Shown: positions 15,236 through 25,173, numbered from the stretch's first letter. The stretch is DNA of 34,349 nucleotides from Thiotrichaceae bacterium (GCA_027083815.1 JALWMR010000209.1:1-34349), one strand, 5' to 3'. Notes: generated from the sequence alone by a model not told the origin. Numbers and translations: made by a program.

Positions 15236-15770
15236 TTTTTTCAGCACTCTTATTGCTAGACACTTTGTTTAGCGCATCTTCAACTCGTTTTACAATAACC
15301 CCCACTTTTTGTTTCCCGGTCATAATGACGCTATCTGCTACATCCATATAAAAGGGCTCTCTATCATCAAGTAGTTTCCTTAAGGTATTGATAGGGCTTT
15401 TAGTTTGCATTAAAGGACGTGTTTTATCATATCGAATTCGTGAAAAAAGCAATTCAGCGGATGTACGAAGATAGACTACATGCCCGCCCTTTTTCATATT
15501 TTGACGATTTGTCTCTCTTAGGATACTTCCACCACCGGTTGCTAAAACAATATTTTCAAGCTCGCACAGCTCTTTAATAATTTGTTCTTCACGGTCACGA
15601 AAGCCCTGTTCGCCTTCTATTTCAAAAATAGTGGAAATATCCACACCTGTGCGCTCTTCAATAACACGATCTGAATCATAAAATTCTTTGCGCATTAATT
15701 TAGCAAGATGTCGCCCTATTGTTGACTTACCAGCCCCCATTAGACCCACTAATATTATATTGCTACTCAT
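15228..15770 (-). CDS. aroK: Shikimate kinase
   Basis: Phosphorylates shikimate with ATP in aromatic amino acid synthesis. The 180-residue protein has Walker A GLMGAGKST (9-17), the shikimate-contacting aspartate in YDSDRVIEERTG (about 31-42), LATGGGSIL (76-84) and the lid region YDKTRPLMQ. Start at the ATG 15768-15770. It is first gene of aroK-aroB-dgt. In many gammaproteobacteria aroKB directly follows pilQ. The same order holds here, but a strong hairpin between pilQ and aroK and 174 bp of spacing suggest a separate promoter. Confidence 0.96.
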   Translation of the reverse strand: MSSNIILVGLMGAGKSTIGRHLAKLMRKEFYDSDRVIEERTGVDISTIFEIEGEQGFRDREEQIIKELCELENIVLATGGGSILRETNRQNMKKGGHVVYLRTSAELLFSRIRYDKTRPLMQTKSPINTLRKLLDDREPFYMDVADSVIMTGKQKVGVIVKRVEDALNKVSSNKSAEKND

Positions 15771-15893
15771 TTCACATAACTACCATCTAAGACAACTTAC
15801 TCAAGAGACCATCAGAAGCCCATAGAATAGCCGACAATAAGCATATTCAGCAAGTAATCAAGTATTTGATAACATTATAAAATGAACAGGCAT

Positions 15894-15922
15894 AACAAAG
15901 GCCGGATAAACCGGCCTTTGTT
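15894..15922 (-). terminator. Intrinsic terminator after pilQ
   Basis: AACAAAGGCCGG (15894-15905) and CCGGCCTTTGTT (15911-15922) form a perfect 12-bp stem with a 5-base loop (ATAAA), about 22 bp after the pilQ stop. The U tract in the minus direction is short (TTTGTT), so termination may be partial. It separates the pil operon from aroK. Confidence 0.75.
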
Positions 15923-15944
15923 TACATCATAGAGGTTTAAGTTT

Positions 15945-18182
15945 CTATTTAAGAATCTTCGGAGTAACAAAGATTAACAGCTCCCTCTTTTGGTCTCTAT
16001 TAACTGTTCGCTGGAAAAGTTGTCCCAAGACAGGTACATCACCTAACATGGGTACTTTTTCGACTTTGTTTGTCTTAACTGCTTCGTGCACACCACCTAA
16101 GACCACTGTTTGACCATTATCAACAAGAACCTGCGTTTGAACCTCTCTGGTATTGATGCTGGGAACACCTTCAATAATGTCTCCAACGGTATCTTGTTTT
16201 ACTAACAAGTCCATGATTACGTGTTCATCAGGTGTTATCTGTGGAGTTACCTGCAAGCTTAACACTGCCTTTTTAAATGCAACTGTTGTACCACCGCTCT
16301 GGCTTTCTGTTTTATAGCCTATTTCAACACCCTGCTCAATCATTGCAGCCTTTTTATCAGCAGTAACAACACGAGGTGTGGAGATAATTTCACCTTTATT
16401 CTCAGCTTGTAAGGCAGATAGTTCAAGATCAAGTAAAAAGTCTTTACTTAATAATGATAGTGCCATTTTAGCTGCACCAGCAGTAGACGCTGGCAAGTTG
16501 AAGTTTAGTCTATCCGATACATTAGGAACAGGCACAGTACTAGAGTTTCGTAGCAAATCACCAACCATGGAATTAGTACCATTAATACCACCCGAGAGGG
16601 CTGCATTTTTACCAAAGGTAGTGACACCAAAACGCGTTCCAAGATCCTTACTGAATTCATCAGTGGCGACAACGATTCTTGACTCAATCGAAACCTGCCT
16701 AACCGATACATCCAGATTCTTAACCATATCACGGATATCATTAACCCTTGAAGCGGTATCCTGAACAAGCAAGGTATTGGTTCTTTTATCAAGTGTAACA
16801 CTTCCACGTTTAGATAAGAGTGAGCCTTCGCCTTTGCCGCCTGCTGACCTAACAAGATCAACTATGTCTTCGGCCTTGGCATAATTTACAGAGATATACT
16901 CTGTCACTAATGGTTCTAACGCCTGTTTACGCTTTAGAGCCTGAAGATCACGCTGTTCTTTTGCCTCTAGTTCGCTAGCTGGGGCAACCCAAATTACATT
17001 GCCATTATTGCGCATACCTAAGCCTTTTGACTCAAGAACAATGTCTAATGCCTGATCCCATGGAACATCCTTTAAGCGAAGTGTAATGTTACCTTGAACA
17101 CTATCACTAACAACGATGTTTTTATTTGTAAAATCAGCCAACAGCTGCAATACAGAACGCACTTCTATATCCTGGAAGTTTAAGGATAACTTCTTGCCCC
17201 TGTAGGTCTTTTTCTTTGGCGCAAGAGGATTAGCGCGTACTATTTTCTGTTTCGATTTAGCCAGATTTACAATAAACTTATTGCCATTTTGGGTAGTACT
17301 ATAATCAAATGCAGCATTTGCCAATATTTTTACCTGGACGTCGCGACCCGATCTGGCAATATCAATGTATGAAGCTGGTGTTGCAAAATCCAATACATCA
17401 ATACGTTTTCTTGGTTGTCTAGCCTTAACATCTTTTAAAGTAAGGATAACAGTGTTACCGACTTTTCTTGACTCAACCTTTGTAGATGGATGAGGTAGAG
17501 AAATAACTGCCTTTCCACCTCCATCTTGTGTTCTTTGGAAATCAACAGGCCCTAGTACATTCCCGCCCCTATACGCTACACGTTGAGATACGGGTCTATG
17601 TTGTGCAGGTTGATATCTGGCCGCAGCTGTTCGAGGTCTTGCCACATAATTACTTGCTACTGCCTGTCTTTTTACGCTTTTTTGTCTTACAACAGGACCT
17701 TTTGCCCGATTCATTGAAGCTGCAGTTTGTCTTACAGGAGCGCGTCTTGCAGGGGCTGGTGGCCTCTTGACAACAGGTCGTTGGGCAACGGTATGATTAT
17801 CATCAAATGTTAAAACAACATCATTACCGCGAATACTTGTTGTGTATTTAGATAATTTATTTAAGGAAACCATTACACGAAGCTTATTTGTACCTTTAGC
17901 AAATTTAACGCTCTTGACAGATTTTGAATTAAGATATTTGCTTCGTTTGCTCATAGCCGTTGAGGCGCCCGGAAAGTCCAGAACAATACTTGATGACTGC
18001 TTCATTACAAAGCTCTTGGGCATGCCAACCTTGCTATCAAAGTGCAAACGTAATACTGACTTACCAGAAGGCTGAATGGTAGTATCCACATTTTGTAAGC
18101 GTGCAGCTGCGTAGCTACTTCCCGTTGCGAGCAAAAGTGCTGGCAAACTCAACCCTAACAATGTGCGCGTAATAATTTTCAT
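15945..18182 (-). CDS. pilQ: PilQ type IV pilus secretin
   Basis: Outer-membrane secretin channel through which the type IV pilus passes. The 745-residue precursor has a signal peptide (1-25, ending SSYAAA), a first AMIN domain (about 30-125) and an arginine/proline/alanine-rich linker (about 135-215). A second AMIN domain (about 220-325), a secretin N0 domain around NFQDIEVRSVLQLLADFTNKNIV split near 335-400, an N1 domain (about 420-490) and the secretin barrel domain (about 495-745) ending LLIFVTPKIL follow. The barrel includes VEIGYKTES and the VPMLGDVPVLGQLF motif. It closes the pilM-N-O-P-Q operon, 54 bp after pilP. The AMIN domains probably bind peptidoglycan. Confidence 0.96.
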   Translation of the reverse strand: MKIITRTLLGLSLPALLLATGSSYAAARLQNVDTTIQPSGKSVLRLHFDSKVGMPKSFVMKQSSSIVLDFPGASTAMSKRSKYLNSKSVKSVKFAKGTNKLRVMVSLNKLSKYTTSIRGNDVVLTFDDNHTVAQRPVVKRPPAPARRAPVRQTAASMNRAKGPVVRQKSVKRQAVASNYVARPRTAAARYQPAQHRPVSQRVAYRGGNVLGPVDFQRTQDGGGKAVISLPHPSTKVESRKVGNTVILTLKDVKARQPRKRIDVLDFATPASYIDIARSGRDVQVKILANAAFDYSTTQNGNKFIVNLAKSKQKIVRANPLAPKKKTYRGKKLSLNFQDIEVRSVLQLLADFTNKNIVVSDSVQGNITLRLKDVPWDQALDIVLESKGLGMRNNGNVIWVAPASELEAKEQRDLQALKRKQALEPLVTEYISVNYAKAEDIVDLVRSAGGKGEGSLLSKRGSVTLDKRTNTLLVQDTASRVNDIRDMVKNLDVSVRQVSIESRIVVATDEFSKDLGTRFGVTTFGKNAALSGGINGTNSMVGDLLRNSSTVPVPNVSDRLNFNLPASTAGAAKMALSLLSKDFLLDLELSALQAENKGEIISTPRVVTADKKAAMIEQGVEIGYKTESQSGGTTVAFKKAVLSLQVTPQITPDEHVIMDLLVKQDTVGDIIEGVPSINTREVQTQVLVDNGQTVVLGGVHEAVKTNKVEKVPMLGDVPVLGQLFQRTVNRDQKRELLIFVTPKILK

Positions 18183-18236
18183 GTTAATAACCCACTAGTT
18201 CTAATTTTTATTATTTATAATTCTAGTCACTTAAGA

Positions 18237-18782
18237 CTATTCTTGATTAAGTACGATGGATGTTTCTCTTTCTTTATATCCACCTAAACCGTTTGATACT
18301 GTTTCTTTTATGCTTAATTTAGCATCAGAAATGGTTATAATTTTTCCATAGTTTTGCCCAATATAATTACCAGGCTTAACACTTTGAACAGCTCCATCCG
18401 GAATCTTGATCAATGCCCATAAGGTATTATCCTTAGTTACTGTACCAACCATTTTCAGGCTATCCAATGGGAAACCTTCTAAAAATTCTGGTACTCTGGT
18501 TGTATCAATAGCGATACCATTATCAATTATATCCCGTGGGCCGGTATCCAGCGCTAGCATGGTTTGATCAAAGGGATCTTTTTCATGCTCCGGATAAACA
18601 TATCTCAAATAGGGTTTTACTTCTGGTATTGGTTCTATCGGATCAGGTGTTTTTGATCGGTGTTCAGCAAAATACTCATCAAGATCAGAAATACTATTAT
18701 TACAACCGGTTAACAATAGAAATGAAGTCAAAATACACAATTGCGCAGACAGCTTAACCATTTTATTATTATTGTTTATCAT
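18237..18782 (-). CDS. pilP: PilP type IV pilus inner-membrane lipoprotein
   Basis: PilP links the PilN-PilO inner-membrane complex to the N0 region of PilQ. The 181-residue protein has a lipobox LLTGC (Cys 27) and a disordered proline-rich region, then the PilP beta domain with FPLDSLKMVGTV, ALIKIPDGAVQSVKPGNYIG and ISIKE-like elements. The ATG at 18780-18782 overlaps the pilO stop (ATGA) and has GGAGAGGA just upstream, so coupling favours it over the ATG seven codons later. Confidence 0.95.
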   Translation of the reverse strand: MINNNNKMVKLSAQLCILTSFLLLTGCNNSISDLDEYFAEHRSKTPDPIEPIPEVKPYLRYVYPEHEKDPFDQTMLALDTGPRDIIDNGIAIDTTRVPEFLEGFPLDSLKMVGTVTKDNTLWALIKIPDGAVQSVKPGNYIGQNYGKIITISDAKLSIKETVSNGLGGYKERETSIVLNQE

Positions 18783-19423
18783 CCGTCCTCTCCCGCTTCT
18801 AACTCAGTATCCTCTTCATTCAAATATCTAAATGTTTTAATCGTAGCATTTAGATTCAATTTTGTTAGTTTAGATTTTTTCGCTTTTGCTTTTTCATCAA
18901 GCTCTTCGGGCACTAACCTAATATCGTTTATGGTAACAATCCTGGGTAATGCTGACAAATCACTTACAAAACCGGCTAGCTCATCATAAGTACCTTTCGC
19001 TTCTAGTTTAATTGGCTTCTCAGCAAAAAACTCTTTTTGGATTTCTGGAAGAGGCTTAAACAACTCTATCTCTAATCCATTGCTCAGACCTTTTTCCGAG
19101 ATATCCAGTATTAATCCCGGTATTTCTGTATCTGAAGGAAGTTGATCTTTTAATGCGCCAAAGGTTGCTTGCATCTCTGCTAACTGTGCTTTATAAGCAG
19201 GTAACTGATTTGCTCTAGCTTGTTTTTTCTCATAAATCTTTTTTTGTTGAACTTCTTCAGCTTGCACTGATTTCAGTGTTTCAATCTGATCGATTATTAC
19301 CAACTTATAACCTGCCGCAAGAGCTAATCCAAAAACGACTGCAATGGCACCAATTTTTACCGGGAGGGAAACACTGGCTGGATCATTCAGTAGGTTATTG
19401 ACTTCTTGAATATCAATTGCCAT
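18779..19423 (-). CDS. pilO: PilO type IV pilus inner-membrane alignment protein
   Basis: Bitopic inner-membrane protein that dimerises with PilN in the pilus alignment subcomplex. The chosen product has 214 residues: a short cytoplasmic part, one membrane helix (about 24-44), a coiled coil (about 46-85) and a periplasmic ferredoxin-like domain (FKPLPEIQKEFF, YDELAGFVSDLSALPRIV). The frame is open to 19444, but the ATG at 19421-19423 has GAGGAG seven to eight bases upstream, so it is the preferred start. It overlaps pilN by 11 bases and pilP by 4. Confidence 0.95.
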   Translation of the reverse strand: MAIDIQEVNNLLNDPASVSLPVKIGAIAVVFGLALAAGYKLVIIDQIETLKSVQAEEVQQKKIYEKKQARANQLPAYKAQLAEMQATFGALKDQLPSDTEIPGLILDISEKGLSNGLEIELFKPLPEIQKEFFAEKPIKLEAKGTYDELAGFVSDLSALPRIVTINDIRLVPEELDEKAKAKKSKLTKLNLNATIKTFRYLNEEDTELEAGEDG

Positions 19424-19991
19424 TTTGTGTCTCCTCTTCACCATTTGATTTTAATAATTGTGTTACATTAAGCTTAAAGAATCTTAGACGGCTATCTTTA
19501 TCTTTATCATCAACTTTTATTGTTGATAAATCAGAAGAGCTCAACCATGGAGACGAATTAAGTCTATTCATATAACTTGAAACTCGAGCACTCGACTCTG
19601 CTTTACCTTGCAACTTAATTTTATTGCCTTCTTGTTTTAGCTCAGTTAAGTACAAACCTTTTGGCAAGGCATTAACCATCTCATCAAACAAGTGAACAAT
19701 GCCAGGGCGTGTAGACTGTAATCGTTCAATAACCGCTATTCTATCAAGCAAGGCTTTACGATTGGCATCCAGAGTTTTAATCTCATTAATCGCTTTATCT
19801 AGTCTTTTAATCTCTTTAGCAATGTAGGCATTTCTTTCATTTTGATAAGAAATGCGCCCCTCCATATAAGTGTAGCCTGCACCAACAACTGCTGCTCCTA
19901 GTGCTACAGCACCTACAATCGACATGACAAATTGCTGCTGACTTTTCTTTCGAGCCGCTTCTCGCCATGGTAGTAAATTTATGCCAGCCAT
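19413..19991 (-). CDS. pilN: PilN type IV pilus assembly protein
   Basis: Inner-membrane partner of PilO whose cytoplasmic N-terminus docks on PilM. The 192-residue protein has the PilM-binding INLLPWR motif at residues 4-10, a membrane helix (about 21-43), a coiled coil with AKEIKRLDKAINEI, and a periplasmic domain with PGIVHLFDEMVNALPKG and LYLTELKQEG. The ATG overlaps the pilM stop by one base (TAATG), which indicates coupling. Confidence 0.96.
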   Translation of the reverse strand: MAGINLLPWREAARKKSQQQFVMSIVGAVALGAAVVGAGYTYMEGRISYQNERNAYIAKEIKRLDKAINEIKTLDANRKALLDRIAVIERLQSTRPGIVHLFDEMVNALPKGLYLTELKQEGNKIKLQGKAESSARVSSYMNRLNSSPWLSSSDLSTIKVDDKDKDSRLRFFKLNVTQLLKSNGEEETQNGN

Positions 19992-21043
19992 TATTGAAAC
20001 CCTCTTAATGCTAAACCTGCTGGAACAAGCATTGCAGGTATGTCACTTGTAAAACGTGCGGGGTTGACCCTTGAGTGTAATACAACATTAGCAAAAGGAT
20101 TAGCTAATGCAGTTGGTATTCCAATAACCTCCTGTATTTGCTCATCTATGCCTGGAATACTGGCACACCCACCTGAAAGCAATACCTTATCAACCTTATC
20201 TTTTTGAGAGGAAGCATAATAAAACTGCAAGAAACGTTGCACCTGTCTAACCATATTCTCTCTAAACGGATCAAGCACTTCCGGGATATAACCTTCAGGT
20301 AAATTACCATTTTTCTTAGCCAGACCAGCTTCCTGATAAGACAAACCATAACGTTGTGATATTTCCTGAGTTAGTTGCTTACCACCAAAAACTTGCTCTC
20401 TTGAGAAAACGACTTTACCGTTTTCAAATACATTAATTCCTGTCATTGAGGCTCCAAAGTCAACAGTTGCCAAAACATCGTGTTTTTCCATATCATCAAT
20501 CATGGTTTTAAACAGCAGTTCAACAGCATGTGACTCAAGATCTATAATCTCAACATCCAGACCAGCCATTTCAGCAGCAGCCAATCTAACTTCAACATTT
20601 TCAGTTCGAGTGCCTGCTATTAACACATCCAGCATTTCATCTGAAGTTTCAGAAGGTCCTAGTACTTCAAAATCAAAATTTACTTCATCCATTGGATAGG
20701 GAATATATTGCTCTGCTTCCAAAGATATTTGAGCTTCTAATTCAGATGCAGGAATTGAGGCTGGAATGGTAATGATTTTATTTATAGCCATTGAAGAAGG
20801 AATACCTAAAGCACACCGTCTACTTTTTGTGCGGCTATTCTTAACAACTTGCTTTATTGCTTCGCCAACTTTCTCGGCTTCGTTGATATCACGTTCGCTA
20901 GTGACACCCTCGGGTAATGACGTAACAGCATAACTGTCTACGCGATAATCATTACCTTTCTTGGATAGTTCTATCAGCTTAACTGCCGATGAGCTAATAT
21001 CAATGCCAAGTAGGTTGCCTTTTTTCTTTGAGAAGGAAAACAC
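19991..21043 (-). CDS. pilM: PilM actin-like type IV pilus assembly ATPase
   Basis: Cytoplasmic actin-fold protein that binds PilN and connects to the pilus motor complex. The 350-residue length is typical. Actin-like nucleotide-binding segments are LLGIDISSSAVKLIEL (11-26), VLATVDFGASMTGINVF and LLSGGCASIPGI. The start at 21041-21043 lies in a divergent region shared with ponA. pilM and ponA are adjacent and divergent in many gammaproteobacteria. It is the first gene of pilMNOPQ. Confidence 0.96.
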   Translation of the reverse strand: MFSFSKKKGNLLGIDISSSAVKLIELSKKGNDYRVDSYAVTSLPEGVTSERDINEAEKVGEAIKQVVKNSRTKSRRCALGIPSSMAINKIITIPASIPASELEAQISLEAEQYIPYPMDEVNFDFEVLGPSETSDEMLDVLIAGTRTENVEVRLAAAEMAGLDVEIIDLESHAVELLFKTMIDDMEKHDVLATVDFGASMTGINVFENGKVVFSREQVFGGKQLTQEISQRYGLSYQEAGLAKKNGNLPEGYIPEVLDPFRENMVRQVQRFLQFYYASSQKDKVDKVLLSGGCASIPGIDEQIQEVIGIPTALANPFANVVLHSRVNPARFTSDIPAMLVPAGLALRGFQ

Positions 21044-21317
21044 AGATAAATTCCTATTATTGTTGTTATTATTAGAAAAGGCTCTTTTAAGGAAGCCCCT
21101 TTATTTATGGGTTAATACTAGCGCCCTTATTAAAAATAGTCTACCCTTCTCCCCCTTATTGGTACAACCTTTGGACGGACGGTATAATCTGATTGCTCTT
21201 TCATTTAATATTTTTCTATTTTTTAATGGAACGATAAAGATTAATAAGTTACCAATATAATTAATTTTCTAAATTTTAAACACTAAAAACAAAGCTAGCT
21301 TCCAAACTAAACCAAAT
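21044..21317. promoter_or_regulatory. Divergent pilM-ponA control region with sigma-70 promoter for ponA
   Basis: This 274-bp gap serves both operons. Towards ponA, TTGGTA (21159-21164), an 18-base spacer and a perfect TATAAT (21183-21188) form a good promoter, leaving a long 5' leader of about 120 bases rich in A and T. I could not pick a convincing promoter towards pilM. No repeat core occurs here. Confidence 0.55.
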
Positions 21318-23852
21318 ATGCCATTTATAAATTTTCTACTCCGATACATTTTTTCTCCCTTAGTTGTTCTTGGCGTATTAGGCATAATCTTTGTAGCTAC
21401 CCTATTCTTTTATTATCAACCACAAATTCCTTCCGTTGATGCATTAAAGAGCACTCAATTACAACTTCCATTACGTGTTTATAGTAAAGACGATAAACTT
21501 ATCGCAGAATTTGGCCAATACCGCCGACGTCCAATTAAAGTTGACCAGATTTCTGACAATCTAAAAAATGCATTTATATCTATTGAGGATGCCCGTTTTT
21601 ATAAACACCGTGGTGTTGATTTTCGCGGCATAGCCAGAGCCGCCGTATCAGCACTAAAAACAGGGCATGTTCGTCAGGGCGCCAGTACAATTACCATGCA
21701 AGTGGCAAGAAACTTTTATCTTAGCAACAAGAAAACATTAGCTAGAAAATTACGCGAAGCACTACTTGCATTAAAGATAGAAGAAAAACTCAGCAAAGAT
21801 GAAATACTTGAACTTTATCTGAATAAAATATTTCTGGGTAAACGCGCCTATGGGGTCGGTTCAGCCGCTGAAATATATTATGGAAAAAAGGTTGGTGAAT
21901 TAACCCTTGCTCAAAGTGCCATGATTGCTGGCCTTCCTAAGGCACCATCTCGCTTCAACCCCGTCATCAATCCAAAAAGAGCGAAAAAACGCCGCGACTA
22001 TATACTGCAACGCATGTTTGAATTAAAGCATATATCTAATCAACAATATGAGACAGCTTTAAAAGAACCATTGACTGCTAAAGTGCATTTTATTGAAAAC
22101 CAAACCTATGCACCTTATATGGCAGAAATGGCTCGCGCCGATGCAATAAGGCGTTTTGGCGAAGAGAATATCTATAAACTTGGGTTAAAAATATATACCA
22201 CTCTGGATAGCAAGGCACAAGATAACGCAATACATACCCTCAGAAAAAACTTGATTAAGTATACCCTCCGACATGGTTACCGAGGCCCGGAAGATCAACT
22301 TTCTTTAGCAAAATACAATTCAGTATCAAAACAACAGGCAAAGCTCAAGTCCTATAATATATATGGTGGATTGTACCCGGCGGTAGTCACCAAAGTTAGC
22401 AAAAAGTCAGCGACACTTCAGGTACTCCAACAAACCAAGCCCGTAACGCTAACCATTAAGGAAATGAAATGGGCAAGAGCTTATATCAATGAAAATCGCC
22501 GTGGCAAGAAACCTAAAAATGTAAGCGATGTTCTAAAAAAAGGAGATATTGTCAGACTTCAAAAAAATGATAAAGGCAAATGGGTATTATCTCAGCTACC
22601 TAAAGTGACGGGAGCTCTTGTTGCCATGGACCCAAAAAATGGTGCTATTGAAGCCATTGCTGGTGGCTTTGATTTTAGATACAGTAAATTTAACCGTGCA
22701 TTGCAGGCCAAGCGACAGCCCGGCTCAAGTTTTAAGCCCTTTATTTACGCGGCAGCACTCGCTAAGGGCTATTCACCTGCGACAACTGTAGATGATGAAC
22801 CTATTGAGTTGGTTAATAGCACCTGGAAACCCGAGAATTACGGCCATAACTATGGTGGGCCAACCCGTCTAAGAGTCGCCCTGGCAAAATCAAAAAATTT
22901 AGTATCCATACGTTTGTTACAGCAAATTGGGCTCGGCTATGCTTTGGAATATGCAAAACGTTTTGGCTTTAAAAAACGTACCTTGCCCGCTGACCTTACG
23001 TTGGCTTTAGGCACAGGCTCCGCCACACCAGTAGAAATGGCAACGGCCTATTCAAGTTTTTCAAACGGCGGATACAAAATCAATAGTCACTATATTCGAA
23101 AAATCGTCGATAGAAATGGCAATATAATCTTTAATGCAGATCCTCTGACAGTTTGTTCAGACTGCTTAAGAAACAATTCAAACACGAATAAGAAAGGACA
23201 ACGAGTGAATCATCCTGCCAAACGAATAATGAAACCCTATGTTCATTATCAAATTAGTAGCATGCTACAAAGTGTTGCTCAAGTTGGAACAGCAGGGCGT
23301 TCAAACGTATTGGGCCGACACGATCTAGCAGGCAAAACCGGCACCACTGATGACCAAAAAGATGCCTGGTTTTGTGGCTTCACTCCTTCAAAGGTAGCCG
23401 TTGTCTGGGTCGGTTTTGATCAAATAAAACCAATGGGGAAAAGAGAAACTGCTGCAAGAACCGCACTTCCCATTTGGATTGATTATATGAAAACTGCTCT
23501 AAAAGGGATCAAACAACAAAGCTGGAAACGCCCAAGGGGGCTAATTAATGTAGAGTTAGATGCCGATACTGGCATGCCCCCCAATGAATTTACCATTCAA
23601 ACAATTACTGAAGCATTAACACCCGAGCAAATTCCAACTGAAGAGGAAGTAGCCGCATTTATGCGGGAACACCGGGAAGAAATGTTGCAACAGCAGCAAC
23701 TGGAGGCACTACAAGGCCTGGATGCCGCCGCACGAGCGCGTCAGGAAGATCGTATCCGCAGAGAAGCAATGCAACGTGAAGAAAATGAAAGAAGAAGGCA
23801 ACTGGCAAGACAAAGAGAGATTGAAAGGCTTAACCGCTTAAAAGGGCAATAG
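21318..23852 (+). CDS. mrcA: Penicillin-binding protein 1A, bifunctional peptidoglycan synthase
   Basis: Class A PBP (ponA) that polymerises glycan strands and crosslinks peptides in the periplasm. The 844-residue protein has a membrane anchor (about 10-33) and a GT51 glycosyltransferase domain with catalytic Glu90 in SIEDARFYKHRGVDFRG and GASTITMQVARN. An OB-like insert (about 340-410) and a transpeptidase domain follow. The latter has SSFK (active-site Ser470, Lys473), an SKN motif in LAKSKNLVS, and KTG (673-675). The C-terminus is an unusual charged glutamine/arginine-rich helix (about 775-844), probably a coiled coil. Divergent from pilM, as in many relatives. Confidence 0.96.
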   Translation: MPFINFLLRYIFSPLVVLGVLGIIFVATLFFYYQPQIPSVDALKSTQLQLPLRVYSKDDKLIAEFGQYRRRPIKVDQISDNLKNAFISIEDARFYKHRGVDFRGIARAAVSALKTGHVRQGASTITMQVARNFYLSNKKTLARKLREALLALKIEEKLSKDEILELYLNKIFLGKRAYGVGSAAEIYYGKKVGELTLAQSAMIAGLPKAPSRFNPVINPKRAKKRRDYILQRMFELKHISNQQYETALKEPLTAKVHFIENQTYAPYMAEMARADAIRRFGEENIYKLGLKIYTTLDSKAQDNAIHTLRKNLIKYTLRHGYRGPEDQLSLAKYNSVSKQQAKLKSYNIYGGLYPAVVTKVSKKSATLQVLQQTKPVTLTIKEMKWARAYINENRRGKKPKNVSDVLKKGDIVRLQKNDKGKWVLSQLPKVTGALVAMDPKNGAIEAIAGGFDFRYSKFNRALQAKRQPGSSFKPFIYAAALAKGYSPATTVDDEPIELVNSTWKPENYGHNYGGPTRLRVALAKSKNLVSIRLLQQIGLGYALEYAKRFGFKKRTLPADLTLALGTGSATPVEMATAYSSFSNGGYKINSHYIRKIVDRNGNIIFNADPLTVCSDCLRNNSNTNKKGQRVNHPAKRIMKPYVHYQISSMLQSVAQVGTAGRSNVLGRHDLAGKTGTTDDQKDAWFCGFTPSKVAVVWVGFDQIKPMGKRETAARTALPIWIDYMKTALKGIKQQSWKRPRGLINVELDADTGMPPNEFTIQTITEALTPEQIPTEEEVAAFMREHREEMLQQQQLEALQGLDAAARARQEDRIRREAMQREENERRRQLARQREIERLNRLKGQ

Positions 23853-23967
23853 GTTTTCCTTTTTTAGGATCAATAAAACGCTAAAATAGAGTTACTAATA
23901 GATCAAAACGGCTAAACCAGCCAGGAATCTTCTAAAAGACATCTTTTATAAGAGTTTATAGTACTTT

Positions 23968-24076
23968 AAAAGTACACCCCCTTACTTTTTATGTGTTTTG
24001 TAAACGCACCCTTCGGGTAGTCGTCGCTGCGCTCCAACATTGTCTCGCTTTCAGCTCGGTTTGCCATTTTCTCCAT
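23968..24076 (+). repeat. Interspersed intergenic repeat, copy 7 (long form)
   Basis: Core AAAGTACACCCCC then TTACTTTTT (23968-23990). It continues with ATGTG, a TTT...AAACGCAC region in place of the hairpin, CCTTCGGGTAGTCGTCGC, AACATTGTCTCGCTTTCAGC and TTGCCATTTTCTCCAT. The 109 bp match copy 5. An extra GTACTTT directly before the core forms a small inverted repeat with it. It lies in the convergent gap between ponA and hemE. Confidence 0.88.
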
Positions 24077-24108
24077 TGGTTACTCTAGTCTGAAAAATTT
24101 AACTTTTC

Positions 24109-25173
24109 TTAGCCGTTTTTTCCATATTCATGCACCGCATCTACGAGTACTTTGACTTTGTCCGGGTCAATATGTTGATGAATTCCATGACCAAGGTTGA
24201 AAACGTGGCCTGCTCCCTCACCAAAACCGTCCAACACTTTTTTGGCTTCACGCTTTACCGTTTCGGGTGACGCATAAAGTACACAGGGATCCATATTGCC
24301 TTGCAAGGCTACTTTATCGCCTACACGGGTACGTGCCTCGCCTATATCCTGAGTCCAGTCTAAGCCTAATGCATCGCAACCTGTATCTGCCATCAGCTCT
24401 AACCACTGCCCACCACCCTTGGTAAACAAGGTAACTGGTACCTGGCGACCCTCAGCTTCGCGACTTAAGCCTGCAACGATTCGTTCCATATAGGCCAGCG
24501 AAAATTCCTTATACATTTCTGTAGAAAGCACGCCACCCCATGTGTCAAAAATCATTACTGCCTGTGCGCCTGCAGCGATTTGTGCATTTAAGTATGAGGT
24601 AACGCTATCGGCCAATTTTTCAAGCAATAAGTGTAATGCCTTTGGGTCATCAAACATCATACCCTTGACCTTGCCAAAGTCTTTGGTCGATCCACCTTCA
24701 ACCATATAGGTAGCCAGTGTCCACGGGCTACCAGAAAAACCAATTAGGGGAACGCGACCATTCAGCTCTCGTCGAATCGTACGTACGGCATCCATCACAT
24801 AGCGCAATCCATCTTCGGGATCAGGTACTGACAGTTTTTGAATGGCCGTCATATTCCTAACTGGGCTCTCAAATTTTGGCCCTTCACCTTCAGCAAAATA
24901 CAGTCCAAGACCCATGGCATCAGGAATGGTTAAAATATCAGAAAAGAGGATTGCTGCATCAAGATCAAAACGTTCGAGTGGCTGCAAAGTCACCTCGCAT
25001 GCCAAATCAGGGTTTTCGCACAGATCCATAAAGCTACCCGCTTTAGCGCGGGTGGCACGATATTCAGGCAAATATCGGCCTGCTTGACGCATAATCCATA
25101 GCGGTGTGGTGTCCACACTCTGTCTGAGCAACGCTCTTAGAAAACGGTCATTCTTTAAGGTGGGGGTTGACAT
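24109..25173 (-). CDS. hemE: Uroporphyrinogen decarboxylase
   Basis: Decarboxylates uroporphyrinogen III to coproporphyrinogen III in haem synthesis. The 354-residue length is exactly the family norm. Hallmarks are [19 protein letters not shown] (24-42, with the substrate-binding arginines), the catalytic aspartate in [35 protein letters not shown] and [12 protein letters not shown]. An AGGA box lies upstream of the ATG at 25171-25173. It follows yqeY on the same strand after 58 bp, where relatives usually carry dnaG and rpoD. Confidence 0.97.
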   Translation of the reverse strand: MSTPTLKNDRFLRALLRQSVDTTPLWIMRQAGRYLPEYRATRAKAGSFMDLCENPDLACEVTLQPLERFDLDAAILFSDILTIPDAMGLGLYFAEGEGPKFESPVRNMTAIQKLSVPDPEDGLRYVMDAVRTIRRELNGRVPLIGFSGSPWTLATYMVEGGSTKDFGKVKGMMFDDPKALHLLLEKLADSVTSYLNAQIAAGAQAVMIFDTWGGVLSTEMYKEFSLAYMERIVAGLSREAEGRQVPVTLFTKGGGQWLELMADTGCDALGLDWTQDIGEARTRVGDKVALQGNMDPCVLYASPETVKREAKKVLDGFGEGAGHVFNLGHGIHQHIDPDKVKVLVDAVHEYGKNG

